Assembly: GCA_965223085.1 (NCBI GenBank)
Contig: OZ244981.1
Span: 4,216,001 to 4,280,000, forward strand
Origin: CBDCVO01 sp965223085
Lineage (GTDB): Bacteria; Pseudomonadota; Gammaproteobacteria; Ga0077536
DNA length: 64,000 nt
Direction: 5' to 3'
Each line of letters begins with the position of its first letter. Position 1 is the first letter of the stretch. Positions 1 to 8,168 of the stretch are shown here, in pieces. The position numbers and the translations under genes were made by a program. The notes under the pieces are model-generated. The model was not told the DNA's origin, made no database searches, and worked only from the letters and a program-made list of their open reading frames with translations.

Positions 1-915
1 CAAAACGGCGTCGTTCACCGCGATATCAAACCACGCAATATCCTCCTGACCGCCGATAGTAAAGTAAAAATAAGCGATTTCGGCATTGCGCTAGTTGCCG
101 GGCCAGAAGGCGGCCAGCTCACGGAAAACGCGGGCTCGCCACTCTATATGTCGCCTGAGCAAATTCTCGGTGAGACCGTAGGTTCCCAGACCGATCTATT
201 TTCCCTGGGCGTAGTTGCTTACCAATTACTTACAGGGAAACATCCCTTTGCGGAAAGCAACCTGGAGGCGATTCAACATCGCACTTTGCACAGCAAACCA
301 ACCCCGGCGCAGGAATATCGTGCCGAAGTGCCAGACGTATTCGAGCGCATACTTAAGCGCGCACTGACTAAGGATCTCAAACACCGCTACCGCAGCGGAG
401 CAGATCTGGCGGGTGACGTGAGCCTGATCCACGAGTTTGTCAGTGCGTCCGCACAAGTTCCGCAAGACGAAAAGTTTCGCCTCTGTCGCGATCTGGAGTT
501 TTTCCGTGAATTCTCCGACGCCGAGATTTGGGAAATTCTCAATGCTGCGGAGTGGGAATCCAAAGCGGCAGGAGAACGCATCATCAACGAGGGTGAGCAG
601 GAATCGTGTTTTTATCTCGTCGTAGACGGCGAGGTGGAGGTTCGCAAAGGCGAACAAAAACTCATGACATTAGTCGCCGGCGACTGTTTTGGGGAAATGG
701 GCATGATAAGCGGCCGGGCACGGATCGCCAGCATTGTTGCCAACTCCGATATGATCATGATGCGAATCAAAGATAGCGTAATCGAACGCACATCGATAAA
801 TTCTCAACTAAAAATACAACGACAATTCATGGACGCGCTGGTCGAACGCCTCGAGATAGCCACGGAACGCATCGCCAGCCTCTCCGATACGAACTCCGAA
901 CAGGACCAAAACTAG
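1..915 (+). CDS. Ser/Thr protein kinase with C-terminal cyclic-nucleotide-binding domain (5' end outside window)
   Basis: The reading frame is open from base 1, so the N-terminal lobe lies upstream. The first codons give the catalytic loop HRDIKPRN. They are followed by the DFG motif (SDFGIA) and the MSPEQ activation-segment end, as in Hanks-type kinases. After the kinase C-lobe comes a linker and then a cyclic-nucleotide-binding fold: an EGE..CFYLVVDGEVEV strand pattern and a GDCFGEMG phosphate-binding-cassette-like turn, near codons 190-270 of the visible part. This predicts a soluble kinase whose activity or docking is controlled by a bound nucleotide or by the cNMP fold. The acidic cassette (FGEM) is present, but no clear R-[ST]-A sequence follows it (GRARIAS), so nucleotide specificity is unclear. 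The stop at 913-915 lies 21 bases before the secretion ATPase, suggesting co-transcription. Confidence 0.9.
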   Translation, partial: QNGVVHRDIKPRNILLTADSKVKISDFGIALVAGPEGGQLTENAGSPLYMSPEQILGETVGSQTDLFSLGVVAYQLLTGKHPFAESNLEAIQHRTLHSKPTPAQEYRAEVPDVFERILKRALTKDLKHRYRSGADLAGDVSLIHEFVSASAQVPQDEKFRLCRDLEFFREFSDAEIWEILNAAEWESKAAGERIINEGEQESCFYLVVDGEVEVRKGEQKLMTLVAGDCFGEMGMISGRARIASIVANSDMIMMRIKDSVIERTSINSQLKIQRQFMDALVERLEIATERIASLSDTNSEQDQN

Positions 916-936
916 CGCCCCCAAGCCGCCCTCGTC

Positions 937-2718
937 ATGCACGCTGTCGTCCAAGAACACAAACTCTCTCTGCGAGAAACGCTCGCTATTTTGCGCCGTT
1001 TACAGGTGCTCAATGCACGCACGATCGAGCGTATCGAGGCGGGCGCGGACCCGCGCGATGGACGGCATCCTTTTGTCCATATAGCAGCGTACAACTTAAA
1101 TAGTGGGGGAGAAACAAATTTCCCGTTGACAGTAGAGACGATAACGCGCTTGGTTGCGGAAGCCACAAAGTTACCTTACTACCGCATCGATCCGCTGAAA
1201 ATCGATGTGACCGCAATTACCGCCTTAGTGCCCCAAGCCTATGCGACCCGCTTTCAGTTTCTGCCGGTAGAAGTCACCGAACATGCTGTCACGATCGTTA
1301 CCGCGCAGCCTTTCGTACGCGAATGGGAAACAGAAATCGAACCCATCCTGAAGCGCAAAATTGTCCGTGCATTGGCCAACCCGCAAGACATCGAGCGCTA
1401 CATTCAAGAATTCTATGGCGTTAGTCGCTCGCTCAACCGCGCAGAAATCGGGAAGGCGAGCGAACGCAGTGATCTGCTGACCAATTTTGAGCAACTCACC
1501 CAGCTCGGCAGCGTGGGCGAGCCCGATGCCGATGACCGACATATTGTGCATCTCGTCGACTGGCTGCTCCAATACGCTTTCGAACAACGGGCTAGTGACA
1601 TTCACATTGAACCGCGACGGGCAGAATCGCTGATCCGTTTTCGTATCGACGGCGTATTGCATCTCGTACACAAGATCCCGACCTCCGTCGTCGGCGCAAT
1701 CGTCAGCCGTGTCAAGAGCCTGGGCCGCATGGATGTGGCGGACAAACGGCGCCCACAAGACGGGCGCCTCAAGACGAAAACACCTCAGGGTCGAGAAACC
1801 GAGTTGCGGCTCTCGACGATGCCGACCGCCTTTGGGGAGAAACTAGTATTACGAATATTCAATCCCGAAAAGCTCGAGCAATCGTTCACCGCGCTAGGTT
1901 TTTCACGCCGAGACGCCGCGGCGTGGAATGCAATGGCCGCGCATCCGCACGGCGTGATCCTGGTCACCGGGCCGACGGGTTCAGGCAAAACCACAACTTT
2001 GTATGCCGCGTTGCGCCAACTCGCCTCGCCGGAGGTAAACGTCTGCACCATCGAAGACCCGATCGAAATGATCGAGGCAAAATTCAATCAAATGCAGGTG
2101 CAGCCGGCTATCGAGGTAAGCTTTGCAAGCGGTGTGCGTACACTGCTGCGCCAAGACCCCGACATTATCATGGTAGGTGAAATTCGTGATCGCGAGACCG
2201 CGGACGTGGCGATACAAGCCGCGTTGACGGGGCATCTCGTCTTCTCGACGCTGCACACTAATGATGCGCCGTCGGCGCTAACGCGTTTGATGGACCTCGG
2301 AATAGAACCATATCTCATTGGTGCCACCATGCTCGGCGCTATTGCCCAACGACTAGTGCGAACCCTGTGTCCGCACTGCCGCATACCGGGTGCGCCTGAC
2401 TCCGAGGCGTGGCGACGAATTGTCGCGCCGGAGAAAATCCCAGCTCCGGAGCGCGTTTATGATGCTGGCGGTTGTGACGAGTGTCGCCACACGGGTTATT
2501 TGGGGCGCGAGGGAATCTACGAAATCATGGTTGTGGACGATGATCTGCGGGCGCTGATCAAGCCCAGCGTACAACCGCGCCAGCTGCGCGCGCAAGCAGC
2601 GTCGAACGGCATGCGCGTATTACGACTCGCGGGCGCCAACAAAATCGCGGCCGGAAAAACAACTTTCGAGGAAGTACTCCGCACGGTCCCGCCGCCCAGC
2701 GACGATCTGGAAACCTAA
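937..2718 (+). CDS. Type II secretion / type IV pilus-family ATPase (GspE-like)
   Basis: This 593-residue secretion ATPase would be the cytoplasmic motor that drives pseudopilus or pilus assembly. It has an N-terminal GspE/PilB N-domain (about residues 60-165). The RecA-like core has Walker A GPTGSGKTTT at about residue 345, an Asp box CTIEDPIE, Walker B DPDIIMVGEIRD and a His box TGHLVFSTLHTND. A C-terminal tetracysteine zinc site (CPHC...CDEC) is typical of GspE and PilB. The GSGKTTTLYA version of Walker A favours GspE over PilB. No other secretion genes are visible, so it is either a split locus or the end of a cluster that starts upstream with the kinase. The ATG at 937 follows the kinase gene closely. 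Confidence 0.9.
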   Translation: MHAVVQEHKLSLRETLAILRRLQVLNARTIERIEAGADPRDGRHPFVHIAAYNLNSGGETNFPLTVETITRLVAEATKLPYYRIDPLKIDVTAITALVPQAYATRFQFLPVEVTEHAVTIVTAQPFVREWETEIEPILKRKIVRALANPQDIERYIQEFYGVSRSLNRAEIGKASERSDLLTNFEQLTQLGSVGEPDADDRHIVHLVDWLLQYAFEQRASDIHIEPRRAESLIRFRIDGVLHLVHKIPTSVVGAIVSRVKSLGRMDVADKRRPQDGRLKTKTPQGRETELRLSTMPTAFGEKLVLRIFNPEKLEQSFTALGFSRRDAAAWNAMAAHPHGVILVTGPTGSGKTTTLYAALRQLASPEVNVCTIEDPIEMIEAKFNQMQVQPAIEVSFASGVRTLLRQDPDIIMVGEIRDRETADVAIQAALTGHLVFSTLHTNDAPSALTRLMDLGIEPYLIGATMLGAIAQRLVRTLCPHCRIPGAPDSEAWRRIVAPEKIPAPERVYDAGGCDECRHTGYLGREGIYEIMVVDDDLRALIKPSVQPRQLRAQAASNGMRVLRLAGANKIAAGKTTFEEVLRTVPPPSDDLET

Positions 2719-2796
2719 ACAATTCACCCGCGCCCGACGGATCAAAACGGTGAAGTATTTCAATCGCGGCAATCGCAAAGCTAAACGGCGGCGTAT

Positions 2797-3664
2797 TTAA
2801 GCGCGGATGCTTACGCCGATCGGTAAACGATGAACCGCGGTGCCTGTGACCGCTCGTAATGCATTCGCCACGACGGGCCCTAGCGGCGGAACGCCCGGTT
2901 CTCCTACGCCCGTGGGCGCTTCGGCGCACGCTACAATATTGCACCTCGACGCGCGGCATTTCGTCGCTCCGCAAGCGTCGGTAAGTATCAAAGTTGCTTG
3001 GCACAGCAGCACCGTTCTCGATACGAACCTCTTCGCGCAATACGGCACTAAGCGCATAACCGATCCCGCCTTCCATCTGGGCCCGCACAATATCGGGATT
3101 AATAGCAAGCCCGCAATCAACCGCACATACAACCCGATCGAGGTGGAAGCGGCCGTCGTCGGCTAAGGTGATATCGGCAACTTGTGCGACAAAATTCTGG
3201 AACGATGCGTGAACCGTGACGCCCCGCCCGCGCCGCGCCTCTCGCGGTGGCTTACCGGCTTTTTCTAAGGTGGGATCGAGCACGCTCAAGTGGCGCGGAT
3301 GGACGCGCAAAAGGCGCCGCCGCAACGCGACGGGGTCTTGACCGGCCGCTGTAGCTAGTTCATCGAAAAACACGTCGGTCGCAAAGCCATTGTGGGTGTG
3401 GCGAACCGACCGCCACCACAACGTCGAAATTTTTGCGTCGGCGAGGTGGAGATCACAACGCATATTCGGGATCGCGTATGGGAGGTTATGAGCTCCTTCG
3501 AGACAAGTGCGATCGACGCCATCGTTGACCATCGCAGCAAGCGGCTTACCGAGCAAAAACGACTGTGCCGCGATACGATGCGTCCACGCAACGATGTTAC
3601 CGTGTTCATCGATACGGCCGCGAAGCTGATGAGGTGACAACGGACGATAAAGCCGATAGCCTTA
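2797..3664 (-). pseudogene. Remnant of a molybdopterin-binding aldehyde/isoquinoline oxidoreductase large subunit (IorB-like)
   Basis: The minus-strand translation matches the C-terminal part of the IorB-type xanthine dehydrogenase family (two-component oxidoreductases that also use a 2Fe-2S partner). Recognisable pieces are YRPLSPHQLRGRID, NGFATDVFFDELA, VCAVDCGLAINPD and MEGGIGYALSA. The reading frame breaks near 2937-2940. The text reads GTG CAA TAT TGT, but removing one A gives VEVHIV followed by the family C-terminus EAPTGVGEPGVPPLGPVVANAL, found in the next frame and ending at 2797. A stop at 3662-3664 sits directly upstream of the first homologous residues, and the first half or more of a normal subunit is absent. 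It is therefore both truncated and frameshifted. No 2Fe-2S partner is adjacent. The unrelated-looking intact molybdenum hydroxylase at 10249 is not a duplicate of it. Confidence 0.85.
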
Positions 3665-3729
3665 ACTTTCAATACTTATCAGATAGAAATTAATATTTAA
3701 ATAAGATCTAGCTAATTAGATGCGATATC
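3665..3729. other. AT-rich junction between pseudogene and envelope operon
   Basis: About 65 bases of strongly AT-rich DNA (runs such as ATTAATATTTAAATAAG) in an otherwise moderately GC-rich region. It begins exactly where the oxidoreductase homology stops and ends at the TTG start of the DUF1302 gene. It probably carries the operon promoter, but no convincing -35/-10 pair with standard spacing could be chosen. It may also mark a deletion or insertion junction. Confidence 0.5.
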
Positions 3730-5295
3730 TTGAAAATTCTTAAACTGTACTCAACGTCTAAACGAACGCTCTGGGGGATTTGTGTCGCCTTATTAGCCGG
3801 CGTCACCTCGAATGTTCTCGGCGCCGGTTTGGGTGCGGCCTTTTCGACGTTCGACCGGGCCATGGCCACGTTTGATCCCATCGGCAAACATGTGCGGCAA
3901 CCCTTGGAACGCGCCGTGCCCCGGCTACGCTTCAAGGGGTTCTATCGCCACTGGTCCGACCTGCTCATGGAGGAAGATCACAGCGTCGGATTTCGCAATC
4001 AGGACTTTCGCTTTCTACAACTGCAGAATCTGCTCGAAATTGAGACCGCCTATCACTTCGCGCCGGGGCTCGATCTCAATGGCGTTGCACATTTTCTGTA
4101 TGATGGCGTCTACGATTGGCAAAGCAGCAACGGCTTGTTCGCCGATCAGATAGACCGTACCGCGGAGCTCTACCACGACACCGAACGCACGTTAAGGGAA
4201 CTGTATGTCAGTTACCGCCGCCCCCACTTTGACTTGCTCGTGGGCAAACAACAGATCGCTTGGGGCAAGATGGACGGCCAATACATCGACATTGTCAACG
4301 CCATGGATCGCCGCGAGTCAGTGCAACTCGAGACCGAAGACTACGAGTGGCGACGTTTGCCGACGTGGATGGCGAACGCGACGTTTCATTTCGGCAGAAA
4401 TTCCTTGCAGGTACTGTATATTTTCGATTTCGAACACGATCGCAACGCACTGCCCGGCTCTCCTTGGGCCTCGCCGCTAGTCCCGCCGCCAACAGCAAGC
4501 GGCGACATCTTACTACCCGCGGTGCGACCGGAAACGGACGATTTTGGCGATCACGAATTTGGTTTGCGCTTCGATCGAGCGGCCGGCGCGCTGACTTACG
4601 GCTTCGTCTATGCCTACATGTGGGACAAAAACCCGGTCACACGCGTCGTCGGTACGGCGCAACGCGGTGGCGCGACCGCATTACGTTTGCAAGCTCGTCA
4701 CGAACGGCTTCACCATGTCGGCATCACCGCAGATTACGCCACGACCTTGCCAACGCTGCCGCTGGTCGGCGCTGTGCCAGCGGTATTTCGCATCGAAGCT
4801 CTGTGGACGGGCGGTGTTCGTTTTGTCGATTTCGCCAAACAAAATGCCGCGCGCCAGGGTTTTAATACGAACGGGACCGAAGAACACGACACGCTGCGGG
4901 CGGCCGTGGCGGTCGAATTTGGACTCCCACACAACACGACGTTGATTTTACAACCCTCTTACAATCACACTTTCGGCTGGAAAAACACGCTCGGAGGCGG
5001 TTTCGGTGCAGCGTTCCGTGACGAATGGAGCGTTATTCCCGTAGTTTTTATATCGAGACCGTTCGCGTTTACGCGCGACCGACTCGACATAGAATTCACA
5101 GCATTTCCGGTTGTCAGTGGCCCCGAGCGAGGCTGGCAAGGACTCAAAACGAAACTACGACTGAAATACAAAATCTCGCAGTTCGTTAATGTACAACTCA
5201 TATATAACGGTTACGACAGCGGCAGAGGTGATGAGCTCTACGGGCAATTCGACGAATGGGACAATTTCGGTTGGGAATTGAGTTATGAGTTCTAA
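3730..5295 (+). CDS. DUF1302-family outer-membrane beta-barrel protein
   Basis: This 521-residue protein starts at TTG 3730 with an N-terminal signal peptide (basic KILKLYSTSKRT, then a hydrophobic stretch ending near VLGA). The body matches the DUF1302 family: an LRELYVSYR strand, then LLVGKQQIAWGKMDG, DIVNAMDRRES, and a pattern of alternating aromatic and polar strands to the terminal aromatic residue (WELSYEF). A final Phe after beta strands is typical of outer-membrane barrels. DUF1302 proteins are usually encoded beside DUF1329 proteins, as here, and often with RND exporters. The specific substrate is unknown; sterol, lipid or hydrocarbon transport is proposed for relatives and is only an inference here. 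The ATG of the next gene overlaps this gene's end by 11 bases, so translation is coupled. Confidence 0.8.
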   Translation: MKILKLYSTSKRTLWGICVALLAGVTSNVLGAGLGAAFSTFDRAMATFDPIGKHVRQPLERAVPRLRFKGFYRHWSDLLMEEDHSVGFRNQDFRFLQLQNLLEIETAYHFAPGLDLNGVAHFLYDGVYDWQSSNGLFADQIDRTAELYHDTERTLRELYVSYRRPHFDLLVGKQQIAWGKMDGQYIDIVNAMDRRESVQLETEDYEWRRLPTWMANATFHFGRNSLQVLYIFDFEHDRNALPGSPWASPLVPPPTASGDILLPAVRPETDDFGDHEFGLRFDRAAGALTYGFVYAYMWDKNPVTRVVGTAQRGGATALRLQARHERLHHVGITADYATTLPTLPLVGAVPAVFRIEALWTGGVRFVDFAKQNAARQGFNTNGTEEHDTLRAAVAVEFGLPHNTTLILQPSYNHTFGWKNTLGGGFGAAFRDEWSVIPVVFISRPFAFTRDRLDIEFTAFPVVSGPERGWQGLKTKLRLKYKISQFVNVQLIYNGYDSGRGDELYGQFDEWDNFGWELSYEF

Positions 5296-6628
5296 ACATC
5301 GTGCAACGCCACCCGCCATTTGGCTTGTGAGCCTGGTGATAGCGCTGCTCTTCGCCCAAGCCAGCCTCGCGCAACAACGCACTTGGCGCACCGCCGATGA
5401 ACTCAGCGACGCGGACCAGGCGCTATTCGATGCGCGCAAACAAACCGCACGTGATCCCCAGATCCCTTATCTGCCCGCGGCCCGCTTCCCGTTTGAAGCG
5501 CCCTTTACGGCAGAGGAAATGGGGTACCGCTTGAGCGAGTTCGTGCATATATCGCGCTGGTCACACGCGCTCATCGATGTCTTTGGCGTTATCACGAGTT
5601 CCGGCTATATCAATCAAAGCGCGGGCGTCACTTATATCATGCAAAACGCCGATGACGGCTCAGCGGGATATCTATATGGAACGAAAGCAGGAGAGGAGTA
5701 CTCGCGCTGGCTCATCTATACGGTGTTTCCACCCGAAATCGAAGCTGAGCAACAACTGTGGATCCCCCGCCGCACCGATCTCGAATCGTCGACAAAAATG
5801 GATTTCTTCGTCTATTCACCGCAGTTACGACGCGTGCGCCGGCAGCCACAGCCGCGACGCGATCAACGCTTCCCAGACAATGCGCAAACCTTTGACGACG
5901 TTATAGGTCGTGACGCTTGGGAATTCGAATGGTCGCTAATTGGAACCGATGTCCTCTACGAAACGGTACGCTTTCCAAACACCCGCCCGAGCATGGTGAT
6001 AAACGACGCCACGCGCGGGTTTGTCGAACGCGCCGCGGGCGATTTCAAACCTATGGGAACCAACTACCCGCATTATCGAGACGACGGCGGTGTAGATTGT
6101 TGGGTCATCAAAGCGGTTGCACGCCCCGAATGGCTGCCCGACTACAGCGAAAAAACACTCATCTACTGGGTAGACAAACATTACTTCTACCCGCTTCGGA
6201 TGGAAAAATATAACCACGACGATGAACTTATCATGATCGAAGTTCGCAACGCCAAACAAGAACACCCGGCACGTGAGGGTTTCGGTTATGCGGCGTTTAT
6301 GTCCATCTATTGGGACGTGCCACACGATCTCATCACCTACAGCGTGCACGATGCGCATACCGTGCGGGTGTGGACTGCTGAAGAACGAGATACGATTTTT
6401 ACCGCGGAATTCATGCGTCGGCAGTGGTTAATCGAACCCCTGAAATCACAGGCCCTAATACCCGAGCCGGAGCAATACTTCATGCGCCCACACGTCGACC
6501 GCGATAAGTTTCCCGGGCATCGGAAAATAGTGCTCTCAGCGCAACTCGCGGCGCGCATTGCGGCGCAGAATGCGGCCGGTCACCTCGTTTTTGAAACACC
6601 AAGCAAAGCCGATCTCGCCGCGCAATGA
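5285..6628 (+). CDS. DUF1329 periplasmic protein
   Basis: This 447-residue exported protein has a signal peptide (hydrophobic WLVSLVIALLFAQASLA, cleavage after ASLA). It carries the DUF1329 signature in its C-terminal two thirds: STKMDFFVYSPQLRRVRR, an NAQTFDDVIGRDAWEFEW stretch, a LIGTDVLYE segment, and CWVIKAVAR followed by YWVDKHYFYPLRME. The fold is thought to resemble LolA-type lipid-binding half barrels, so a periplasmic carrier for a lipophilic ligand is a reasonable inference, not a demonstrated function. It overlaps both neighbours (11 bases upstream, ATGA overlap downstream) and is clearly the second gene of the operon. Its pairing with the DUF1302 barrel upstream supports a shared envelope-transport role. 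Confidence 0.8.
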   Translation: MSSKHRATPPAIWLVSLVIALLFAQASLAQQRTWRTADELSDADQALFDARKQTARDPQIPYLPAARFPFEAPFTAEEMGYRLSEFVHISRWSHALIDVFGVITSSGYINQSAGVTYIMQNADDGSAGYLYGTKAGEEYSRWLIYTVFPPEIEAEQQLWIPRRTDLESSTKMDFFVYSPQLRRVRRQPQPRRDQRFPDNAQTFDDVIGRDAWEFEWSLIGTDVLYETVRFPNTRPSMVINDATRGFVERAAGDFKPMGTNYPHYRDDGGVDCWVIKAVARPEWLPDYSEKTLIYWVDKHYFYPLRMEKYNHDDELIMIEVRNAKQEHPAREGFGYAAFMSIYWDVPHDLITYSVHDAHTVRVWTAEERDTIFTAEFMRRQWLIEPLKSQALIPEPEQYFMRPHVDRDKFPGHRKIVLSAQLAARIAAQNAAGHLVFETPSKADLAAQ

Positions 6629-7572
6629 TAACGGGGACGCTACGGTCCCAAGCAAACCAGCGCCGTTTCATTTTCGCTGTTGTCGTTCTGTTGGCGGCCT
6701 GTACTAGCGAACAGGCCGCGATCGAGGGCCTGCCCAGCGGGCCCCTCCGCCTCACCCTGGCGATGGATCCGCCGGCACCCATGGCGGGCGAGACACCAAC
6801 GCTAGCGTTCCACCTGTCCCACACCGCGACCAAAAAACCCGTCGTCGATCTGCAAGTTATTCACGAGCGCGTTATGCACAATTTCATTGTCGCGCGCGAT
6901 TTTTCGAGCTTCGCCCATATTCACCATGAAGATTTCAACGCCCTCGACAAACGCGATCTCGACAGCGCGACGTTTCGTTTTCCATACACCTTTCCGCGTC
7001 CCGGCCGCTACCGGATCGTCACTGAATTTACCCATCGCGACCGCACCTGGGCGAAGCATTTCGACGTCGATGTTCGCGGCAGCGTTACCGGTCCCGCGCC
7101 GATCCCAAAACCGCGCTACGTCGATCGCCAAGAGGCCTATCAAGCCGACTTGCATGTCGCTAGCATCCCATTGATCGCGGCGCAGGAAGTCGATCTAACC
7201 GTACGCCTCACGCGGGATCGTTTACCGATCCGTGACCTCAAGCTATACCTTGGGTCGGAGGCACATGTCGCGCTATGGCGCACCGACGGCGCGCATTTCG
7301 GCCATACGCACGCCTACACTTCGGCCATGGCAAAGCTGTCACGACATTTGCGCGAGGCGCCGGATGCGGAAAGTATGAGCCGCATGATGGCAGCGATGAT
7401 GTCCACGCCCGCTCAGTTAGAATTTCCGGGCCCCGAGATACCGCTCAAGTATCGTTTTCCCGCCCCAGGACTGTATGTTGTTTTTGTGCAGCTTGCGCCG
7501 GGAGGAAAACCACGTGTATTCGACTTCGTTGTCGAAGTCGGCGCGGCATCGGCGCACGAGCGTGACCATTGA
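6625..7572 (+). CDS. Histidine-rich FixH/YtkA-like lipoprotein
   Basis: A 315-residue lipoprotein whose N-terminus ends in the lipobox LLAAC (Cys26). Two similar beta-sandwich-like segments can be seen. The first has MHNFIVARDFSSFAHIHHED (about residues 75-100). The second has EAHVALWRTDGAHFGHTHAY (about 210-230). Both resemble the 'H(L/M)xxxSxDLxxFxHxHP' pattern in FixH/YtkA-like and heavy-metal-associated periplasmic domains. His and Met clusters (SMSRMMAAMM) suggest metal binding, perhaps copper, but this is inference. The ATG overlaps the stop of the DUF1329 gene (ATGA). It is the third gene of the operon, and its product likely faces the periplasm anchored to a membrane. Confidence 0.65.
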   Translation: MITGTLRSQANQRRFIFAVVVLLAACTSEQAAIEGLPSGPLRLTLAMDPPAPMAGETPTLAFHLSHTATKKPVVDLQVIHERVMHNFIVARDFSSFAHIHHEDFNALDKRDLDSATFRFPYTFPRPGRYRIVTEFTHRDRTWAKHFDVDVRGSVTGPAPIPKPRYVDRQEAYQADLHVASIPLIAAQEVDLTVRLTRDRLPIRDLKLYLGSEAHVALWRTDGAHFGHTHAYTSAMAKLSRHLREAPDAESMSRMMAAMMSTPAQLEFPGPEIPLKYRFPAPGLYVVFVQLAPGGKPRVFDFVVEVGAASAHERDH

Positions 7573-8168
7573 GAACGCGCGCTCTGGGCGTGGTGTTGGC
7601 GCTCTTAGCGAACGCGACGACATGGGCTGGTCACGGGATGTTCAACGCCTTTGCGGATATCGACTGGCTGCCACCGCCAGGCGTCGTTCCCGGTCAAGCG
7701 ACGTATTGGCTTGACCGCCTTCATGAACGTAGCCTACGCGCATTGGCGTTGTGTGATGACGTTAAGCTCATTGCCTACTTGCAAAACGCCCGCGAACGGC
7801 TCGCCGAGATGATGCTGCTGATTGATCGTAGTGATATCGCCAATGCCAAGACCGCGGTGGCAGCCTACGACGACGATGTGCGTCAAGTCACGAGCTTACT
7901 GAGCAGGCTCCCGCCAAGCGCTACTACGGCGAGCTTACGGGTCGCCAACGCCCTGTTGGAACATCAATACATTGCCACCTTTGATTATCTCGATCGACCG
8001 AAAAACGGCCGTCGGGTCATTGGCCAGCTTGTCGCGACGGCAAACTCACGCTACGAAAAAATCCGCGCGCGGCTTCCGGCGGCTGAGCGTGCCGGTTTGT
8101 TTTTCAAAGAAGAGGAAGTTCGTTGGGCGTGGGAAATGGCGCGCCAAGGTGACGCTCAAGGACTCTAA
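7569..8168 (+). CDS. Small exported helical protein resembling DUF5667
   Basis: This 199-residue protein starts at TTG 7569, overlapping the lipoprotein stop (TTGA). It has a short signal peptide (LGVVLALLANATTWAG). The mature part is almost entirely predicted helix, with PGVVPGQATYWLDRLHERSLRALALCDDVKLIAYLQNARERLAEM. This resembles the DUF5667 pattern (a proline-containing 'PG..lY.ld...E' start, then 'aK...l...a..RL.E'). Such proteins are exported and of unknown function. It is the last gene of the four-gene operon; its stop overlaps the convergent oxidoreductase gene by a few bases. The assignment is by pattern only. Confidence 0.55.
   Translation: MRTRALGVVLALLANATTWAGHGMFNAFADIDWLPPPGVVPGQATYWLDRLHERSLRALALCDDVKLIAYLQNARERLAEMMLLIDRSDIANAKTAVAAYDDDVRQVTSLLSRLPPSATTASLRVANALLEHQYIATFDYLDRPKNGRRVIGQLVATANSRYEKIRARLPAAERAGLFFKEEEVRWAWEMARQGDAQGL

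Noticed and set aside
2840..3166. Plus-strand open frame of 108 codons
   Set aside because: Lies antisense to the oxidoreductase remnant, whose minus-strand translation shows clear family motifs; no ribosome-binding site.
3392..3637. Plus-strand open frame of 81 codons
   Set aside because: Also antisense to the oxidoreductase remnant and without any family-like sequence.
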